DNA from: an uncultured Ruminococcus sp.
GTDB lineage: Bacteria > Bacillota > Clostridia > Oscillospirales > Ruminococcaceae
NCBI GenBank assembly: GCA_902781565.1
Contig: CACZJT010000017.1
Location: 1-42,482 of the forward strand
DNA: 42,482 nucleotides
Direction of reading: 5' to 3'
This document shows positions 24,036 through 33,491 of this stretch, piece by piece (position 1 is the first letter of the stretch; every line of letters starts with the position of its first letter). The position numbers and the translations under genes were made by a program. The notes under the pieces are model-generated. The model was not told the DNA's origin, made no database searches, and saw nothing but the letters and a program-made list of their open reading frames with translations.

Positions 24036-24758
24036 ATGAATGTGAGGATAGAAAACGGCGTACTTATGAGTATGAGAGGCTTCAGCGGCGGCGAATACAC
24101 CACTCCCGAGGGTGTCACGAAGATCGGCGCGGGATACGCGCTGGAAGAATACATGGGTCCCGAAAGATTCATAGTCTCAGAGGGCGTCACCGAGATTGGC
24201 GTGAATGCTTTCTTTCTTACGGGCGTAAAGACAATAGAGCTTCCCGAAAGCCTTGTGCGTATATGTGACAATGCTTTCTGCTGTGCAGGGATAACTCACT
24301 ATATCCTCCCCGATAAGCCGATAGCGGTGGGCACTCAGGCTTTTTACGGCTATAACGAAGGCGGAGCAAGGGTAACTATCCGCCGAAGCGAGGAAAAGGG
24401 CGGAGACCTCGAACTTGATATAAATATGGGGGAAAGCAGCTGGGATCACACGGGCTATCACTACATCATGAAGATGATAGTCGAGCGGGACTTTTCCCAG
24501 AAGGTAAAGCCCGTATTCAAGAACCCGATCGTTGCGAGAATGTGTCTTGCGGGTATCCCCGAAGCCGAGGACTACGTAAAGCGCGGCTTCAACCGCATTT
24601 TCAAGACCCTCTGCGAGCTTGAGGACGAGGACACCGCGGCGCGGCTCGTCCGAACGGGGCGTTACGTTACGGCTAAGAATATCGAAAAACTCACGGATAT
24701 GGCGTGTGGCAGGGAAGTCATAACTGCCGCCCTCGACGAGGTGTGGAACAACAATTAG
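24036..24758 (+). CDS. LRR_5 (BspA-like) leucine-rich-repeat protein
   Basis: A 240-residue protein without a signal peptide or TM helix. Residues about 25-105 contain BspA/LRR_5-type repeats (RFIVSEGVTEIGVNAFF; TIELPESLVRICDNAFC; YILPDKPIAVGTQAFY). The C-terminal about 130 residues are helical and resemble the short helical tails of cytosolic relatives common in Ruminococcus. The function is unknown and a protein-binding role is guessed. ATG 24036 follows TTTTAGGAGGACG. It is monocistronic with its own terminator. The 257 bases upstream are AT-rich, with no clear consensus promoter by eye. Confidence 0.7.
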   Translation: MNVRIENGVLMSMRGFSGGEYTTPEGVTKIGAGYALEEYMGPERFIVSEGVTEIGVNAFFLTGVKTIELPESLVRICDNAFCCAGITHYILPDKPIAVGTQAFYGYNEGGARVTIRRSEEKGGDLELDINMGESSWDHTGYHYIMKMIVERDFSQKVKPVFKNPIVARMCLAGIPEAEDYVKRGFNRIFKTLCELEDEDTAARLVRTGRYVTAKNIEKLTDMACGREVITAALDEVWNNN

Positions 24759-24763
24759 GGAGA

Positions 24764-24792
24764 AAAAGCGGACAGTTGTCCGCTTATTTTTA
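24764..24792 (+). terminator. Terminator after the LRR protein
   Basis: AAGCGGACA (24766-24774) pairs with TGTCCGCTT (24777-24785), followed by ATTTTTAT. Confidence 0.85.
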
Positions 24793-24797
24793 TGCAC

Positions 24798-24826
24798 TTG
24801 ACAATCTCCGCGAATCGTGGTATAAT
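24798..24826 (+). promoter_or_regulatory. Promoter of the ilvBNC cluster
   Basis: TTGACA (24798-24803), a 17-base spacer and TATAAT (24821-24826). The leader to the ilvB start is only about 26 bases, so no T-box or attenuator can fit here. Confidence 0.87.
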
Positions 24827-24858
24827 AGAATGAAATATGTATCGGAGGCGAGCTATTT

Positions 24859-26478
24859 ATGAGGATCACAGCTGCACAGGCTATGGCTAAATGTTTGACC
24901 GCCGAGGGCGTGAGTGTTGCCTTCGGTTATCCCGGGGCGGCGATCTGCCCCTTTTATGACGCACTTCTTGAAACGGATATCCGCCACATTCTCGTAAGGC
25001 ACGAGGCTAACGCGGGTCACGAGGCGAGCGGCTACGCGCGTATCACGGGAAAGCCCGCGGTCTGTATCGCGACATCGGGTCCCGGGGCGGTGAATCTGAT
25101 CACGGCTATCGCAACGGCATACGCCGACAGCGTTCCTCTGATCTGCATTACGGGTCAGGTGAACCGCGAGCAGATCGGAAGCGATGCTTTCCAGGAAGCC
25201 GATATCACGGGTGCCGCGGAGCCCTTCGTCAAGCACAGCTATCTTGTGAGCGACCCGAACGATATCCCCCGCATTTTCAAGGAGGCGTTCTACATAGCGG
25301 GAACGGGCAGACCGGGTCCCGTGCTGATCGACGTGCCGATGGACGTCCAGCGGGAGGAGATAGATTTTGAGTACCCCGAAAAGGTGGATATCCGCGGCTA
25401 CAAGCCCACGGTCAAGGGCAACCCAATGCAGGTAAAGCGCGTTTACAAGGCACTCTGCGAAGCCGAGAAGCCGCTGATCTGCGTAGGCGGCGGCGTTTTC
25501 GCGGCGGGAGCGATCGAGGAGGTACGCGGGCTTGCGCGGAAAATGCAGATCCCCGTTATCACCACGATGATGGGCATTTCCGCTTTTCCGAGCGGCGACC
25601 CGCTGTTCTACGGAATGATCGGAACTCACGGCGTCAAGACTGCCAACCGCGCGGTGCAGGAGTGTGATACACTATTCCTCGTGGGCGCGAGGGTCGGGGA
25701 CAGAGCGGTGAAAACTCCGCTTGCCCTCGAAAAGACCACGCGGATAATCCACATCGACATCGACCCTGCCGAGATCGGCAAGAACATCGGCGCCGATCTG
25801 CCGCTTGTAGGTGACGCAAGGCTGGTACTGCGTCAGCTGCTCGATATTGCCGAGCCTGCGAAGCATGATGATTGGCTCGCACATCTTGAAACCTTCCGCA
25901 CCGAAAAAGTGTTCGCCGATGTTCCCGCGGGAACGGTGAATCCCAAGCTGTTCATCGACACCCTCTCGAAAGCTATGCCCGATGACAGCGTTATCTGTGC
26001 GGACGTAGGGCAGAATCAGATCTGGACGTGTACCGACTACCGCTTTGAGGACAGGGGACGCTTCATCACCTCGGGCGGCATGGGCACTATGGGCTATTCG
26101 CTCCCTGCGGCTATAGGCGCGAAGCTTGCGGCTCCGCAGAGAACGGTCTGCGCGATCTGCGGCGACGGTTCCTTGCAGATGTCCATGATGGAGCTTGCGA
26201 CTGCGGTACAGCATGAAGTTCCCGTCAAGCTGGTGGTCATGACAAACACCCGCCTCGGAATGGTGCGCGAATTACAGACCAAGGGCTACGGCGACAGGCA
26301 GACTGCGGTATTCTTAGACGGCTCCCCCGATTTCGTCAAGCTCGCCGAGGCTTACGGCATTCCGTCTATGCGCGTGACCGATAAGGAGAGCATGGACGCC
26401 GCCATAAAACGGCTCGCGGAGGACGAAGGGCTGCTGCTCGTTGAAGTAACGGTGGACAAGGATTTCCCGACTCTCTGA
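24859..26478 (+). CDS. ilvB: Acetolactate synthase large (catalytic) subunit
   Basis: A 539-residue ThDP enzyme making acetolactate or acetohydroxybutyrate, the first common step to valine, leucine and isoleucine. The N-terminal pyrimidine-binding domain has catalytic Glu49 (RHEANAGHEASGYAR). The central domain and C-terminal PP domain follow, with GDGS at 435-438 and the metal ligand Asn463, spaced as in the family. QIGSDAFQEADITG supports acetolactate synthase over other ThDP decarboxylases. GGAGG precedes ATG 24859. ilvN and ilvC follow. Confidence 0.95.
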   Translation: MRITAAQAMAKCLTAEGVSVAFGYPGAAICPFYDALLETDIRHILVRHEANAGHEASGYARITGKPAVCIATSGPGAVNLITAIATAYADSVPLICITGQVNREQIGSDAFQEADITGAAEPFVKHSYLVSDPNDIPRIFKEAFYIAGTGRPGPVLIDVPMDVQREEIDFEYPEKVDIRGYKPTVKGNPMQVKRVYKALCEAEKPLICVGGGVFAAGAIEEVRGLARKMQIPVITTMMGISAFPSGDPLFYGMIGTHGVKTANRAVQECDTLFLVGARVGDRAVKTPLALEKTTRIIHIDIDPAEIGKNIGADLPLVGDARLVLRQLLDIAEPAKHDDWLAHLETFRTEKVFADVPAGTVNPKLFIDTLSKAMPDDSVICADVGQNQIWTCTDYRFEDRGRFITSGGMGTMGYSLPAAIGAKLAAPQRTVCAICGDGSLQMSMMELATAVQHEVPVKLVVMTNTRLGMVRELQTKGYGDRQTAVFLDGSPDFVKLAEAYGIPSMRVTDKESMDAAIKRLAEDEGLLLVEVTVDKDFPTL

Positions 26479-26603
26479 CCTGAGAATATGAATAAAATAT
26501 CGGCACATTCCACGGAATTAACTGATTATTCATGAAAATCTAACAGATATGCAAATTGATTATTGTATAATTATGTAATATATGATACGGAGGGTATTTG
26601 AAA

Positions 26604-27101
26604 ATGAAACACACGATTTCGGTACTCGTTGAGAATCACAGCGGCGTGCTCTCGCGCATAAGCGGACTATTTTCCCGCCGCGGATTTAACATAGACAGCC
26701 TTGCGGTGGGTCCTACGCACGACCCCGCCGTTTCGCGCATTACTATAATCGCCGACGGCGATGATTACACCGTTGAGCAGATCGAGAAACAGCTCAATAA
26801 GCTGGTGGAGGTCATCAAGGTAAAGACCTTCGCCCAGGGTGAGTGCATGGCGAGGGAGCTTCTGCTGGTCAAGGTCGCTGCGGGTGCGGACAAGCGCCAG
26901 GACATCATGACCATCTGTGAGATCGCGAATGCCCGCGTCATCGACCTTACTACGGGCACCATGACCCTCGAGATATGCGATAAAAACGAGCATCTTCGCC
27001 GCTTTGAGGAGCTTATCGCTCCCTACGGGATCATCGAGATGGTGCGCACGGGAACTATCGCTATACAGAAGGGTGCGGAGGTCATCGCACCGAAAAAATG
27101 A
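26604..27101 (+). CDS. ilvN: Acetolactate synthase small (regulatory) subunit
   Basis: A 165-residue regulatory subunit. The N-terminal ACT domain (HTISVLVENHSGVLSRISGL, with the family's RRGFNIDSLAVG) binds valine for feedback inhibition. The C-terminal ALS_ss domain starts near residue 80. ATG 26604 lies 9 bases after GGAGGG; an in-frame TTG two codons earlier is too close to it. The 125 bases after ilvB hold a TATAAT-like hexamer at 26566 without a convincing -35. Confidence 0.95.
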   Translation: MKHTISVLVENHSGVLSRISGLFSRRGFNIDSLAVGPTHDPAVSRITIIADGDDYTVEQIEKQLNKLVEVIKVKTFAQGECMARELLLVKVAAGADKRQDIMTICEIANARVIDLTTGTMTLEICDKNEHLRRFEELIAPYGIIEMVRTGTIAIQKGAEVIAPKK

Positions 27102-27110
27102 GTTTATTAG

Positions 27111-28175
<1,065 letters not shown>

Positions 28176-28187
28176 TCGAAATTATCA

Positions 28188-28216
28188 CGGGCGGGAGGAA
28201 ACTCCCGCCTTTTTTG
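28188..28216 (+). terminator. Terminator after ilvC
   Basis: GGCGGGAG (28190-28197), loop GAAA, CTCCCGCC (28202-28209), then TTTTTTG. Confidence 0.93.
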
Positions 28217-28235
28217 TGCTGTTTTTATATGTACT

Positions 28236-28270
28236 GAAAAACTCCCCGTTCGGCTGAACAGGGAGTAATT
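28236..28270 (-). terminator. Terminator after rnz
   Basis: On the minus strand, ACTCCC-GTTC arms surround an AGCC loop (28241-28266), followed by TTTTTCAG. It lies just downstream of the ribonuclease Z stop. Confidence 0.75.
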
Positions 28271-28285
28271 TTGTACTGTTGATCG

Positions 28286-29206
28286 TTATTCTTTTATCTC
28301 AGCCCATTTCCCGTCGGAGGTGACTGTTACGTTCGGAAAGAGCTTTTTCAGCTCCTTTGAGAAGCGGTCGGGATTCATCTCGGCAGGGCTGTAGTGGGTC
28401 AGCCACAGGCTGTCCGCCCCCGCTTCGTCAGCAAGTCGGCAGGCGTCCTGCATGAGCATATGACCCTTTTCGTTCATGCTCTGTTTCTTTTCGGCATCGC
28501 CGTACATACCCTCGCAGATGAACAGCCGAGAGCCCTTTGCGAACGCAGCGATCTCGGGGAAGGGGAGAGTGTCGGTCACGTATGTCACCTTGATGGGGCT
28601 TCGGTTTGCAAGCGTCACCATGTCGGGTGTGATGACCCTGCCGTCCTCCAAGGTAACGCTCTCGCCCGAATGAAGAACTCTCCACATTTTCAGAGGAACG
28701 CCCAGTTCTTTCGCGCGTTCGGGCTGAAATTCCTGCTTTCGGTTTAGCGTGATCGAGTACCCGAGACAGTTAGTTGAGTGACGAACGGGCATGGACTCTA
28801 TCGTGATGAGCGGGTCGAGCATATCGGCGGTAAAGCTACAATGCTCTTTAATGGGTAGTTCGTGGAAGATCACCTCGAAGGGCAGTCTGTCGCATATGCT
28901 CATGAGGTTCCGTATCGTCTGCACCCGTCCCGCGGGCAAGCATATCGTGAGCGGTTCGGTGCGGGAAGCGTTCCCGAGAGACAGCAGGAATCCCGGCAGT
29001 CCCGAAACATGGTCGGCGTGCATATGTGTCAGCAGCAGCATATTTATCCTGCTGATCTTGGCACCGCTTTCGGCTAAGGCTATCTGTGTTCCCTCGCCGC
29101 AGTCAATGAGCAGGGCGCTGCCTTCGTATTCGTAATAAAGGCTTGTGAGCCAGCGGTTTTTGAGCGGCATCATGCCGCCCGTACCTAAAAGGCAGATCTC
29201 GGGCAT
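28286..29206 (-). CDS. rnz: Ribonuclease Z (tRNA 3' endonuclease)
   Basis: A 306-residue metallo-beta-lactamase-fold enzyme. The zinc motif HMHADH is at 61-66, with FICEGMYGD, a further His in NEKGHMLM and the terminal LTHYSPAE. It cleaves the 3' trailer of tRNA precursors. Such processing is needed here because tRNA-Val, -Asp, -Phe and -Gly lack encoded CCA. GGAGGG precedes ATG 29206. Confidence 0.93.
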   Translation of the reverse strand: MPEICLLGTGGMMPLKNRWLTSLYYEYEGSALLIDCGEGTQIALAESGAKISRINMLLLTHMHADHVSGLPGFLLSLGNASRTEPLTICLPAGRVQTIRNLMSICDRLPFEVIFHELPIKEHCSFTADMLDPLITIESMPVRHSTNCLGYSITLNRKQEFQPERAKELGVPLKMWRVLHSGESVTLEDGRVITPDMVTLANRSPIKVTYVTDTLPFPEIAAFAKGSRLFICEGMYGDAEKKQSMNEKGHMLMQDACRLADEAGADSLWLTHYSPAEMNPDRFSKELKKLFPNVTVTSDGKWAEIKE

Positions 29207-29237
29207 ATTACCCTCCTATCCAAAATATCGTACTGTT

Positions 29238-30581
29238 TTAATTCATGTATATGATCCTTGCGTAGAGCGAGTCGGAATTTGCAGCTGCAAACATACTCTT
29301 TGTGAGCTCCGAAGCCGATGAGCAGCAAAGTCCGAAATAATATCTGGCGGAGGATCTGTTTTGGTGGTTGTTGTTTCTTGCGTACTTATAATCCGATCTG
29401 TCTACATACCATGAGTTTGCGGTGAAAAAGTAGGTTTTTCCGCCCGAGACCGTATAACCTGTGAGTACAACGTAATGAGTAGGTGCATTGGTGCTGCTGT
29501 AGCCCTGCACCGTTCTGTTGCCCTCATAATCGCTGTCGTCCATGACGCATACGACCATTCTGTGACCTTGATCCAAATGCTTTTTCAGTGCTTTTGTGAG
29601 GGAGGACGTGCTGCTGTAGTTTGTGGTGTTGAACACAGTGACTTTTTTATTCTTGACGCTGTATTCGGAGATCATCGCACGGATAAGCTCCTTGATACCC
29701 TTGCAGGGCATACCGTCCTGAAGGAAAGTGTAGTCGCCGTAGCAGGTGACACGGTATTTTTTTGCTATCTTGATTGCTGTTTCGACAGAGACATTGCTGC
29801 CCGTGCTTGCGTTGAAGATCGTAGCGGCTGCTGCGGGTCCGCAGGCGTAGTCCTTGCATACGCTTCCGTCAAGCTGAGACATCGCGCCGCAGGACAGTAT
29901 CTTGTATGTCCCGCCGACTCCCTTAACAGCATTGTTCTTGACAAGGTATTTACCTGTTCTGGCATATACCACGCAGTAGCCGTTATTGTTCGCGCCGTCG
30001 TTGTACCCCGTATAATAGCCCGCCCTGAGCTTGATGCCCGCAGATATGCCCATGCTCTTGTAAGCAACGGTATCAGCGGTGAGGGAGAGCATTCTCATTG
30101 GCGAGGGCATGACCTTGACCTTTGTTGACTTGCCTTTGCTTCCCTTGACTGCGGTTATCTTATAGCACTGCGTAACGCCTGCGGGTAGGTTTTTATCTGT
30201 AAAATGCAGATTCCTTGTGTAACCAAGCTTCTTGAAGCTGCCGTCGGGCTGCTGCTTGTAGACGTAATACTTGTCTGCCGAATCGACTTTTTTCCAGCTT
30301 ATGCGAATTTTGTCAAGACTTGTCCTGACCGTCAGCTTAGGAGCGGTAAGCGTCACAGTCGGAACTATGCTCTCTATACTCTCTTCACTGCTGCTTTCGT
30401 TTGCTGCGGGGGTCTCCGTTCCCGCAGGATCATCTATCTCCGAAGATGAATCGTTTACGGATATTTCCGAATTATCTTCCCCCTCGGGAAGCCCGGGATC
30501 GGCAAATGCCGTCACCGAAGACGTCCCGATCATCAGAGCAGCCGCAATAACGGCTGCCGCTCTCCTGACCGAATCCACCAT
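29238..30581 (-). CDS. Secreted C39-like cysteine peptidase with FN3-like domain
   Basis: A 447-residue exported protein. The signal peptide (about 1-27, ending SVTAFA) is followed by a Ser/Glu-rich linker (30-75) and a fibronectin type III-like domain (about 78-158). A papain-like C39_2 domain (about 165-430) has candidate catalytic Cys247 (DYACGPAA), His369 (PTHYVVL) and Asn389 (TANSWY). It is probably cell-wall or extracellular, degrading peptides or host/fibre proteins; no sorting signal or dockerin is visible. AGGAAGG precedes ATG 30581. The lipoprotein gene lies upstream on the same strand. Confidence 0.82.
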   Translation of the reverse strand: MVDSVRRAAAVIAAALMIGTSSVTAFADPGLPEGEDNSEISVNDSSSEIDDPAGTETPAANESSSEESIESIVPTVTLTAPKLTVRTSLDKIRISWKKVDSADKYYVYKQQPDGSFKKLGYTRNLHFTDKNLPAGVTQCYKITAVKGSKGKSTKVKVMPSPMRMLSLTADTVAYKSMGISAGIKLRAGYYTGYNDGANNNGYCVVYARTGKYLVKNNAVKGVGGTYKILSCGAMSQLDGSVCKDYACGPAAAATIFNASTGSNVSVETAIKIAKKYRVTCYGDYTFLQDGMPCKGIKELIRAMISEYSVKNKKVTVFNTTNYSSTSSLTKALKKHLDQGHRMVVCVMDDSDYEGNRTVQGYSSTNAPTHYVVLTGYTVSGGKTYFFTANSWYVDRSDYKYARNNNHQNRSSARYYFGLCCSSASELTKSMFAAANSDSLYARIIYMN

Positions 30582-30636
30582 TTCACTGATCCTTCCTCTC
30601 TGTTAGATCAACTTTCCTTTACTTCGCTGTTTTCTG

Positions 30637-31236
30637 TTATTCCGAAGTTATTCTTTTGATACTTCCTATGATATTTCCCTTTGAGATATTGCCGTCCGAC
30701 TTTTCATCATACTGAAATGTCACGTTTAGCATTGCACCGTTCAGTTCACCGTCGGTAGTGAATAAATACTCCGCATTGATCTGATCGTCGCCCTCGTACT
30801 GACCTCCGAAAAGTTGAAGCTGTACCACGGTACTGTCCTCGGGCTGCTTGGAAATGCAGGTCACGTCCCAGCCGTCAAGGTGGTCTATACCGAATTCTTT
30901 CAGTCTTTCCGCATGATCGGCAGCTATGTCCGAAGGCTGAGCCTCGTAATAAAGGGTGTCATCGTTTTCGGAGGGAAGCTGTACGGTGCAGTAGATCGGA
31001 AGATCTTCAAAACGCTGTTCGGCGTAGATGTTGACTATCTCTTTCATGCGTTCCTCAATAACGGGAACGGCATCTAAATAGCGTTTTGTGCAGTTTTCTT
31101 TAACGATATCGGATATCTCCTCCGTCCTCGGGACGGTCCGGCTCTCCTTCGATGAGCTGTTTTCGGTTTTATCGGCAGTCCCGCAGGCTGTGAGCATCAG
31201 CGCCGCAAGCAGCACCGCTGCGATGCGACTTACCAC
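30637..31236 (-). CDS. Putative lipoprotein of unknown function
   Basis: A 199-residue protein. With GTG 31236 as start, the N-terminus is a compact lipoprotein signal (VSRIAAVLLAALMLTACG) with lipobox LTAC, followed by a Ser/Lys/Glu linker and a soluble domain with no family I recognise. The GTG overlaps the pyrD stop by 7 bases. An earlier GTG at 31290 would extend further into pyrD and gives a less typical signal. It is probably co-transcribed with pyrKD, although function is unlikely to be shared. A cell-surface location is inferred. Confidence 0.65.
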   Translation of the reverse strand: MVSRIAAVLLAALMLTACGTADKTENSSSKESRTVPRTEEISDIVKENCTKRYLDAVPVIEERMKEIVNIYAEQRFEDLPIYCTVQLPSENDDTLYYEAQPSDIAADHAERLKEFGIDHLDGWDVTCISKQPEDSTVVQLQLFGGQYEGDDQINAEYLFTTDGELNGAMLNVTFQYDEKSDGNISKGNIIGSIKRITSE

Positions 31237-32147
31237 GGCTGCACCGTCCCGACGATCTCGGAGATATTCGCGATGTTGTTTTCTCTGCACCAGCGCTCCA
31301 TGCCGTCGATTATTTTTACGGGAGCATAAGGATCGTTAAAGATAGCAGCGCCCACCTGTACCGCCGAAGCGCCCGCCATCATCATCTCGACCGCGTCCTC
31401 CCATGTGGCAATACCGCCCATGCCCATCACGGGTATCTTTACCGCGTTCGCAGTCTGCCATACCATTCTCACCGCAACGGGAAATACCGCGGGACCCGAC
31501 AGACCGCCCACGTTCCTTTTAAGGACAGGACGGCGGGTCTTTATGTCTATCCTCATTCCGAGAAGCGTGTTTATGAGCGAAAGCGCGTCCGCGCCTGCCG
31601 CCTCGACAGACTTTGCTATGTCGGTTATGCTCGTGACGTTAGGGGAGAGTTTTACCATAAGGGGCTTTGTCTTCAGCTCCTTGCGTACCGCGGCGGTAAC
31701 AGCCGCAGCCACGGTGCAGTCGGTGCCGAATGCGGCTCCGCCCTGTGCGACATTGGGACAGCTGATGTTCAGTTCGACCATATCCACCGCCGAAGGCTCT
31801 ATCAAAGCCGCAAGCTCCGCACATTCCTCCACGGTGCTCCCCGCGATATTGGCGATTATACGTGTATCCTTAGTCAGCAGATTAGGCAGCTCGTATTCAA
31901 GGAACTTCTTCGCACCGCCGTTTTGCAGTCCCACCGAATTGAGCATACCGGCGGGAGTTTCCGCAACTCTGGGCCCCGGATTTCCCTGACGGGGATACAG
32001 CGTCGTGCCCTTTACCGAGATACCGCCCAGTTTAGAGAGGGGATAAAGGCTCTCGTATTCTCTGCCGTAGCCGTATGTTCCGCTTGCGGGAACAACGGGG
32101 TTTTTGAACTCCACACCGCAGAAGTTCACCTTTAATCTTTCGCTCAT
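31230..32147 (-). CDS. pyrD: Dihydroorotate dehydrogenase B, catalytic subunit
   Basis: A 305-residue FMN TIM-barrel enzyme oxidising dihydroorotate to orotate in pyrimidine synthesis. It shows NPVVPASGTYGYG near the start, KGTTLYPRQGNPGPR, NISCPNVAQGG around the active site and the phosphate-binding GMGGIATWEDA. ATG 32147 follows AGGAGG and overlaps pyrK's stop by 4 bases; a longer frame to 32294 runs through pyrK and is rejected. With PyrK it forms the NAD-linked class 1B heterotetramer typical of anaerobic Firmicutes. Confidence 0.95.
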   Translation of the reverse strand: MSERLKVNFCGVEFKNPVVPASGTYGYGREYESLYPLSKLGGISVKGTTLYPRQGNPGPRVAETPAGMLNSVGLQNGGAKKFLEYELPNLLTKDTRIIANIAGSTVEECAELAALIEPSAVDMVELNISCPNVAQGGAAFGTDCTVAAAVTAAVRKELKTKPLMVKLSPNVTSITDIAKSVEAAGADALSLINTLLGMRIDIKTRRPVLKRNVGGLSGPAVFPVAVRMVWQTANAVKIPVMGMGGIATWEDAVEMMMAGASAVQVGAAIFNDPYAPVKIIDGMERWCRENNIANISEIVGTVQPW

Positions 32148-32911
32148 GTGAAGTCGACCTCCTTGCTGTCGAATACGGGACCGTCCTTGCATACGTGAGA
32201 AAGGAACTGCTCGCCGTCCTTGACCGTCTTGCAGACGCAGACAAGGCAGGCGCCTACGCCGCAAGCCATTCTCTGTTCGAGGGACACCTCGCACCTTACG
32301 CCGTATTCCTTTGCCAGTTCCGCGATGCCTTTGAGCATAGGCGCGGGACCGCAGGCGTAGATGATGTCGGGCTTGTCCGTTTCAAGACGTTTTTTGAGCG
32401 GTTCGGTCACAAAGCCGTGGAAGCCCGCAGTGCCGTCATCGGTGCAGAGTGTAGTCTTACAGCCAGCAGCCTTGAAGTCATCCTGCAAGATCGCGATAGC
32501 AGCCGTTCGGAACCCGCTTATCACCTCGGCGTTTGAACCGTATTTTTCTGCGATGCCGAGCATGGGGGGAGTACCTATACCGCCGCCGACGCAGACCGCC
32601 TTAGCGTCCTCAAGCACCGTAAATCCGTGACCCAGGGGAGCGATAATGTCGATATTATCACCGCGTTTCAGCTCACTTATCTTATCGGTACCTTTTCCGC
32701 GCACCTCGAACACGATGCGCAGCGTTCCGTGTTCCTTGTCGATCTCACAGATAGAGATAGGTCGGCGCAGAAAGAATCCCTCTGCCGCGACTTGCATGAA
32801 CTGTCCCGGCTCTGCAAGTGCCGCCGCATCGGGACAGAGTATTGTCATATCGAAAATGCCTTTGGCGATGGCACGTTTTTCGATGATCGGGTAGCTGCCC
32901 TGTACATACAT
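32144..32911 (-). CDS. pyrK: Dihydroorotate dehydrogenase electron transfer subunit
   Basis: A 255-residue FAD/[2Fe-2S] subunit that passes electrons from PyrD to NAD+. The FAD site is FLRRPISIC, the NAD-binding loop is VGGGIGTPPMLGIA, and the C-terminal [2Fe-2S] ligands are in CGVGACLVCVCK with a later Cys in HVCKDGP. Start ATG 32911 follows AAAGGAATG. Promoter is at 32976-33004. It is the first gene of pyrK-pyrD-lipoprotein. Confidence 0.95.
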   Translation of the reverse strand: MYVQGSYPIIEKRAIAKGIFDMTILCPDAAALAEPGQFMQVAAEGFFLRRPISICEIDKEHGTLRIVFEVRGKGTDKISELKRGDNIDIIAPLGHGFTVLEDAKAVCVGGGIGTPPMLGIAEKYGSNAEVISGFRTAAIAILQDDFKAAGCKTTLCTDDGTAGFHGFVTEPLKKRLETDKPDIIYACGPAPMLKGIAELAKEYGVRCEVSLEQRMACGVGACLVCVCKTVKDGEQFLSHVCKDGPVFDSKEVDFT

Positions 32912-32975
32912 TGAAACATCATTCCTTTCGGGAGATGAGATCGCCCCGTTTCCGAGGTCATAATACCCTTATTAT

Positions 32976-33004
32976 ATTATAACCAAAATATTCCCGCTTG
33001 TCAA
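32976..33004 (-). promoter_or_regulatory. Promoter of pyrK-pyrD
   Basis: On the minus strand, TTGACA (33004-32999), a 17-base spacer and TATAAT (32981-32976). The leader is about 60 bases and shows no obvious PyrR-type structure by eye. Confidence 0.85.
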
Positions 33005-33077
33005 GCATTTCCTCAGACTCCGAATTATATTGAAAATCCGTTAAAAAGTTTTTTTATTAAAATATATCGTAAACCTA

Positions 33078-33106
33078 TTGACACGGAAGTATTTTTGTGA
33101 TATAAT
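33078..33106 (+). promoter_or_regulatory. Promoter of tRNA-Trp
   Basis: TTGACA (33078-33083), a 17-base spacer and TATAAT (33101-33106). This is a full consensus sigma-A promoter. Confidence 0.88.
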
Positions 33107-33136
33107 AAATAACGTACTCAAACAGAGTAATCAAAT

Positions 33137-33212
33137 AGGGGTATAGTTCAGCTGGTAGAGCAACGGTCTCCAAAACCGTGTGTCGAGGGTTCAAATCCTT
33201 CTGCCCCTGCCA
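33137..33212 (+). tRNA. tRNA-Trp(CCA)
   Basis: Acceptor AGGGGTA/TGCCCCT, anticodon arm CGGTCTCCAAAACCG with anticodon CCA, T-arm GAGGGTTCAAATCCTTC. Discriminator G at 33209 and encoded CCA at 33210-33212. Single gene with its own promoter and terminator. Confidence 0.96.
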
Positions 33213-33213
33213 A

Positions 33214-33268
33214 AGCAGAAAGATCGTATATCGCAAAAAAGCGTTATACGGTCTTTCTGCTTTATAAA
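33214..33268 (+). terminator. Terminator after tRNA-Trp
   Basis: A long stem, AGCAGAAAGA-CGTATA-CGC pairing with GCG-TATACG-TCTTTCTGCT with small bulges, followed by TTAT. The 33269-33425 stretch holds nothing else recognisable. Confidence 0.85.
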
Positions 33269-33425
33269 TGCAGTTACGACTGCATAACGATATTAAGCTA
33301 TTCAAATCAAAAACAGGTTCTAAGAGACAGATTTCCAATACTATGCTTGATTGCCTGATTGACGAACGCGATCTATTACAAGTTGTTGACAGAAATTGAT
33401 TTCCGTGATCGGATAATTTAGGCGC

Positions 33426-33473
33426 TTGACATTTCATATACGATGTGTTATAATAAAGTTAGTTTATACTAAC
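33426..33473 (+). promoter_or_regulatory. Promoter and GTTAG-N6-CTAAC operator of the 33492 gene
   Basis: TTGACA (33426-33431), a 17-base spacer and TATAAT (33449-33454). GTTAG TTTATA CTAAC (33458-33473) follows three bases later and covers the expected start site. Confidence 0.85.
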
Positions 33474-33491
33474 CGAAGGAGAGCAGATACG

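Noticed and set aside
24827..24858. Leader attenuator or T-box for ilvBNC
   Set aside because: Only about 26 bases separate the expected start site from ilvB, too short for such structures.
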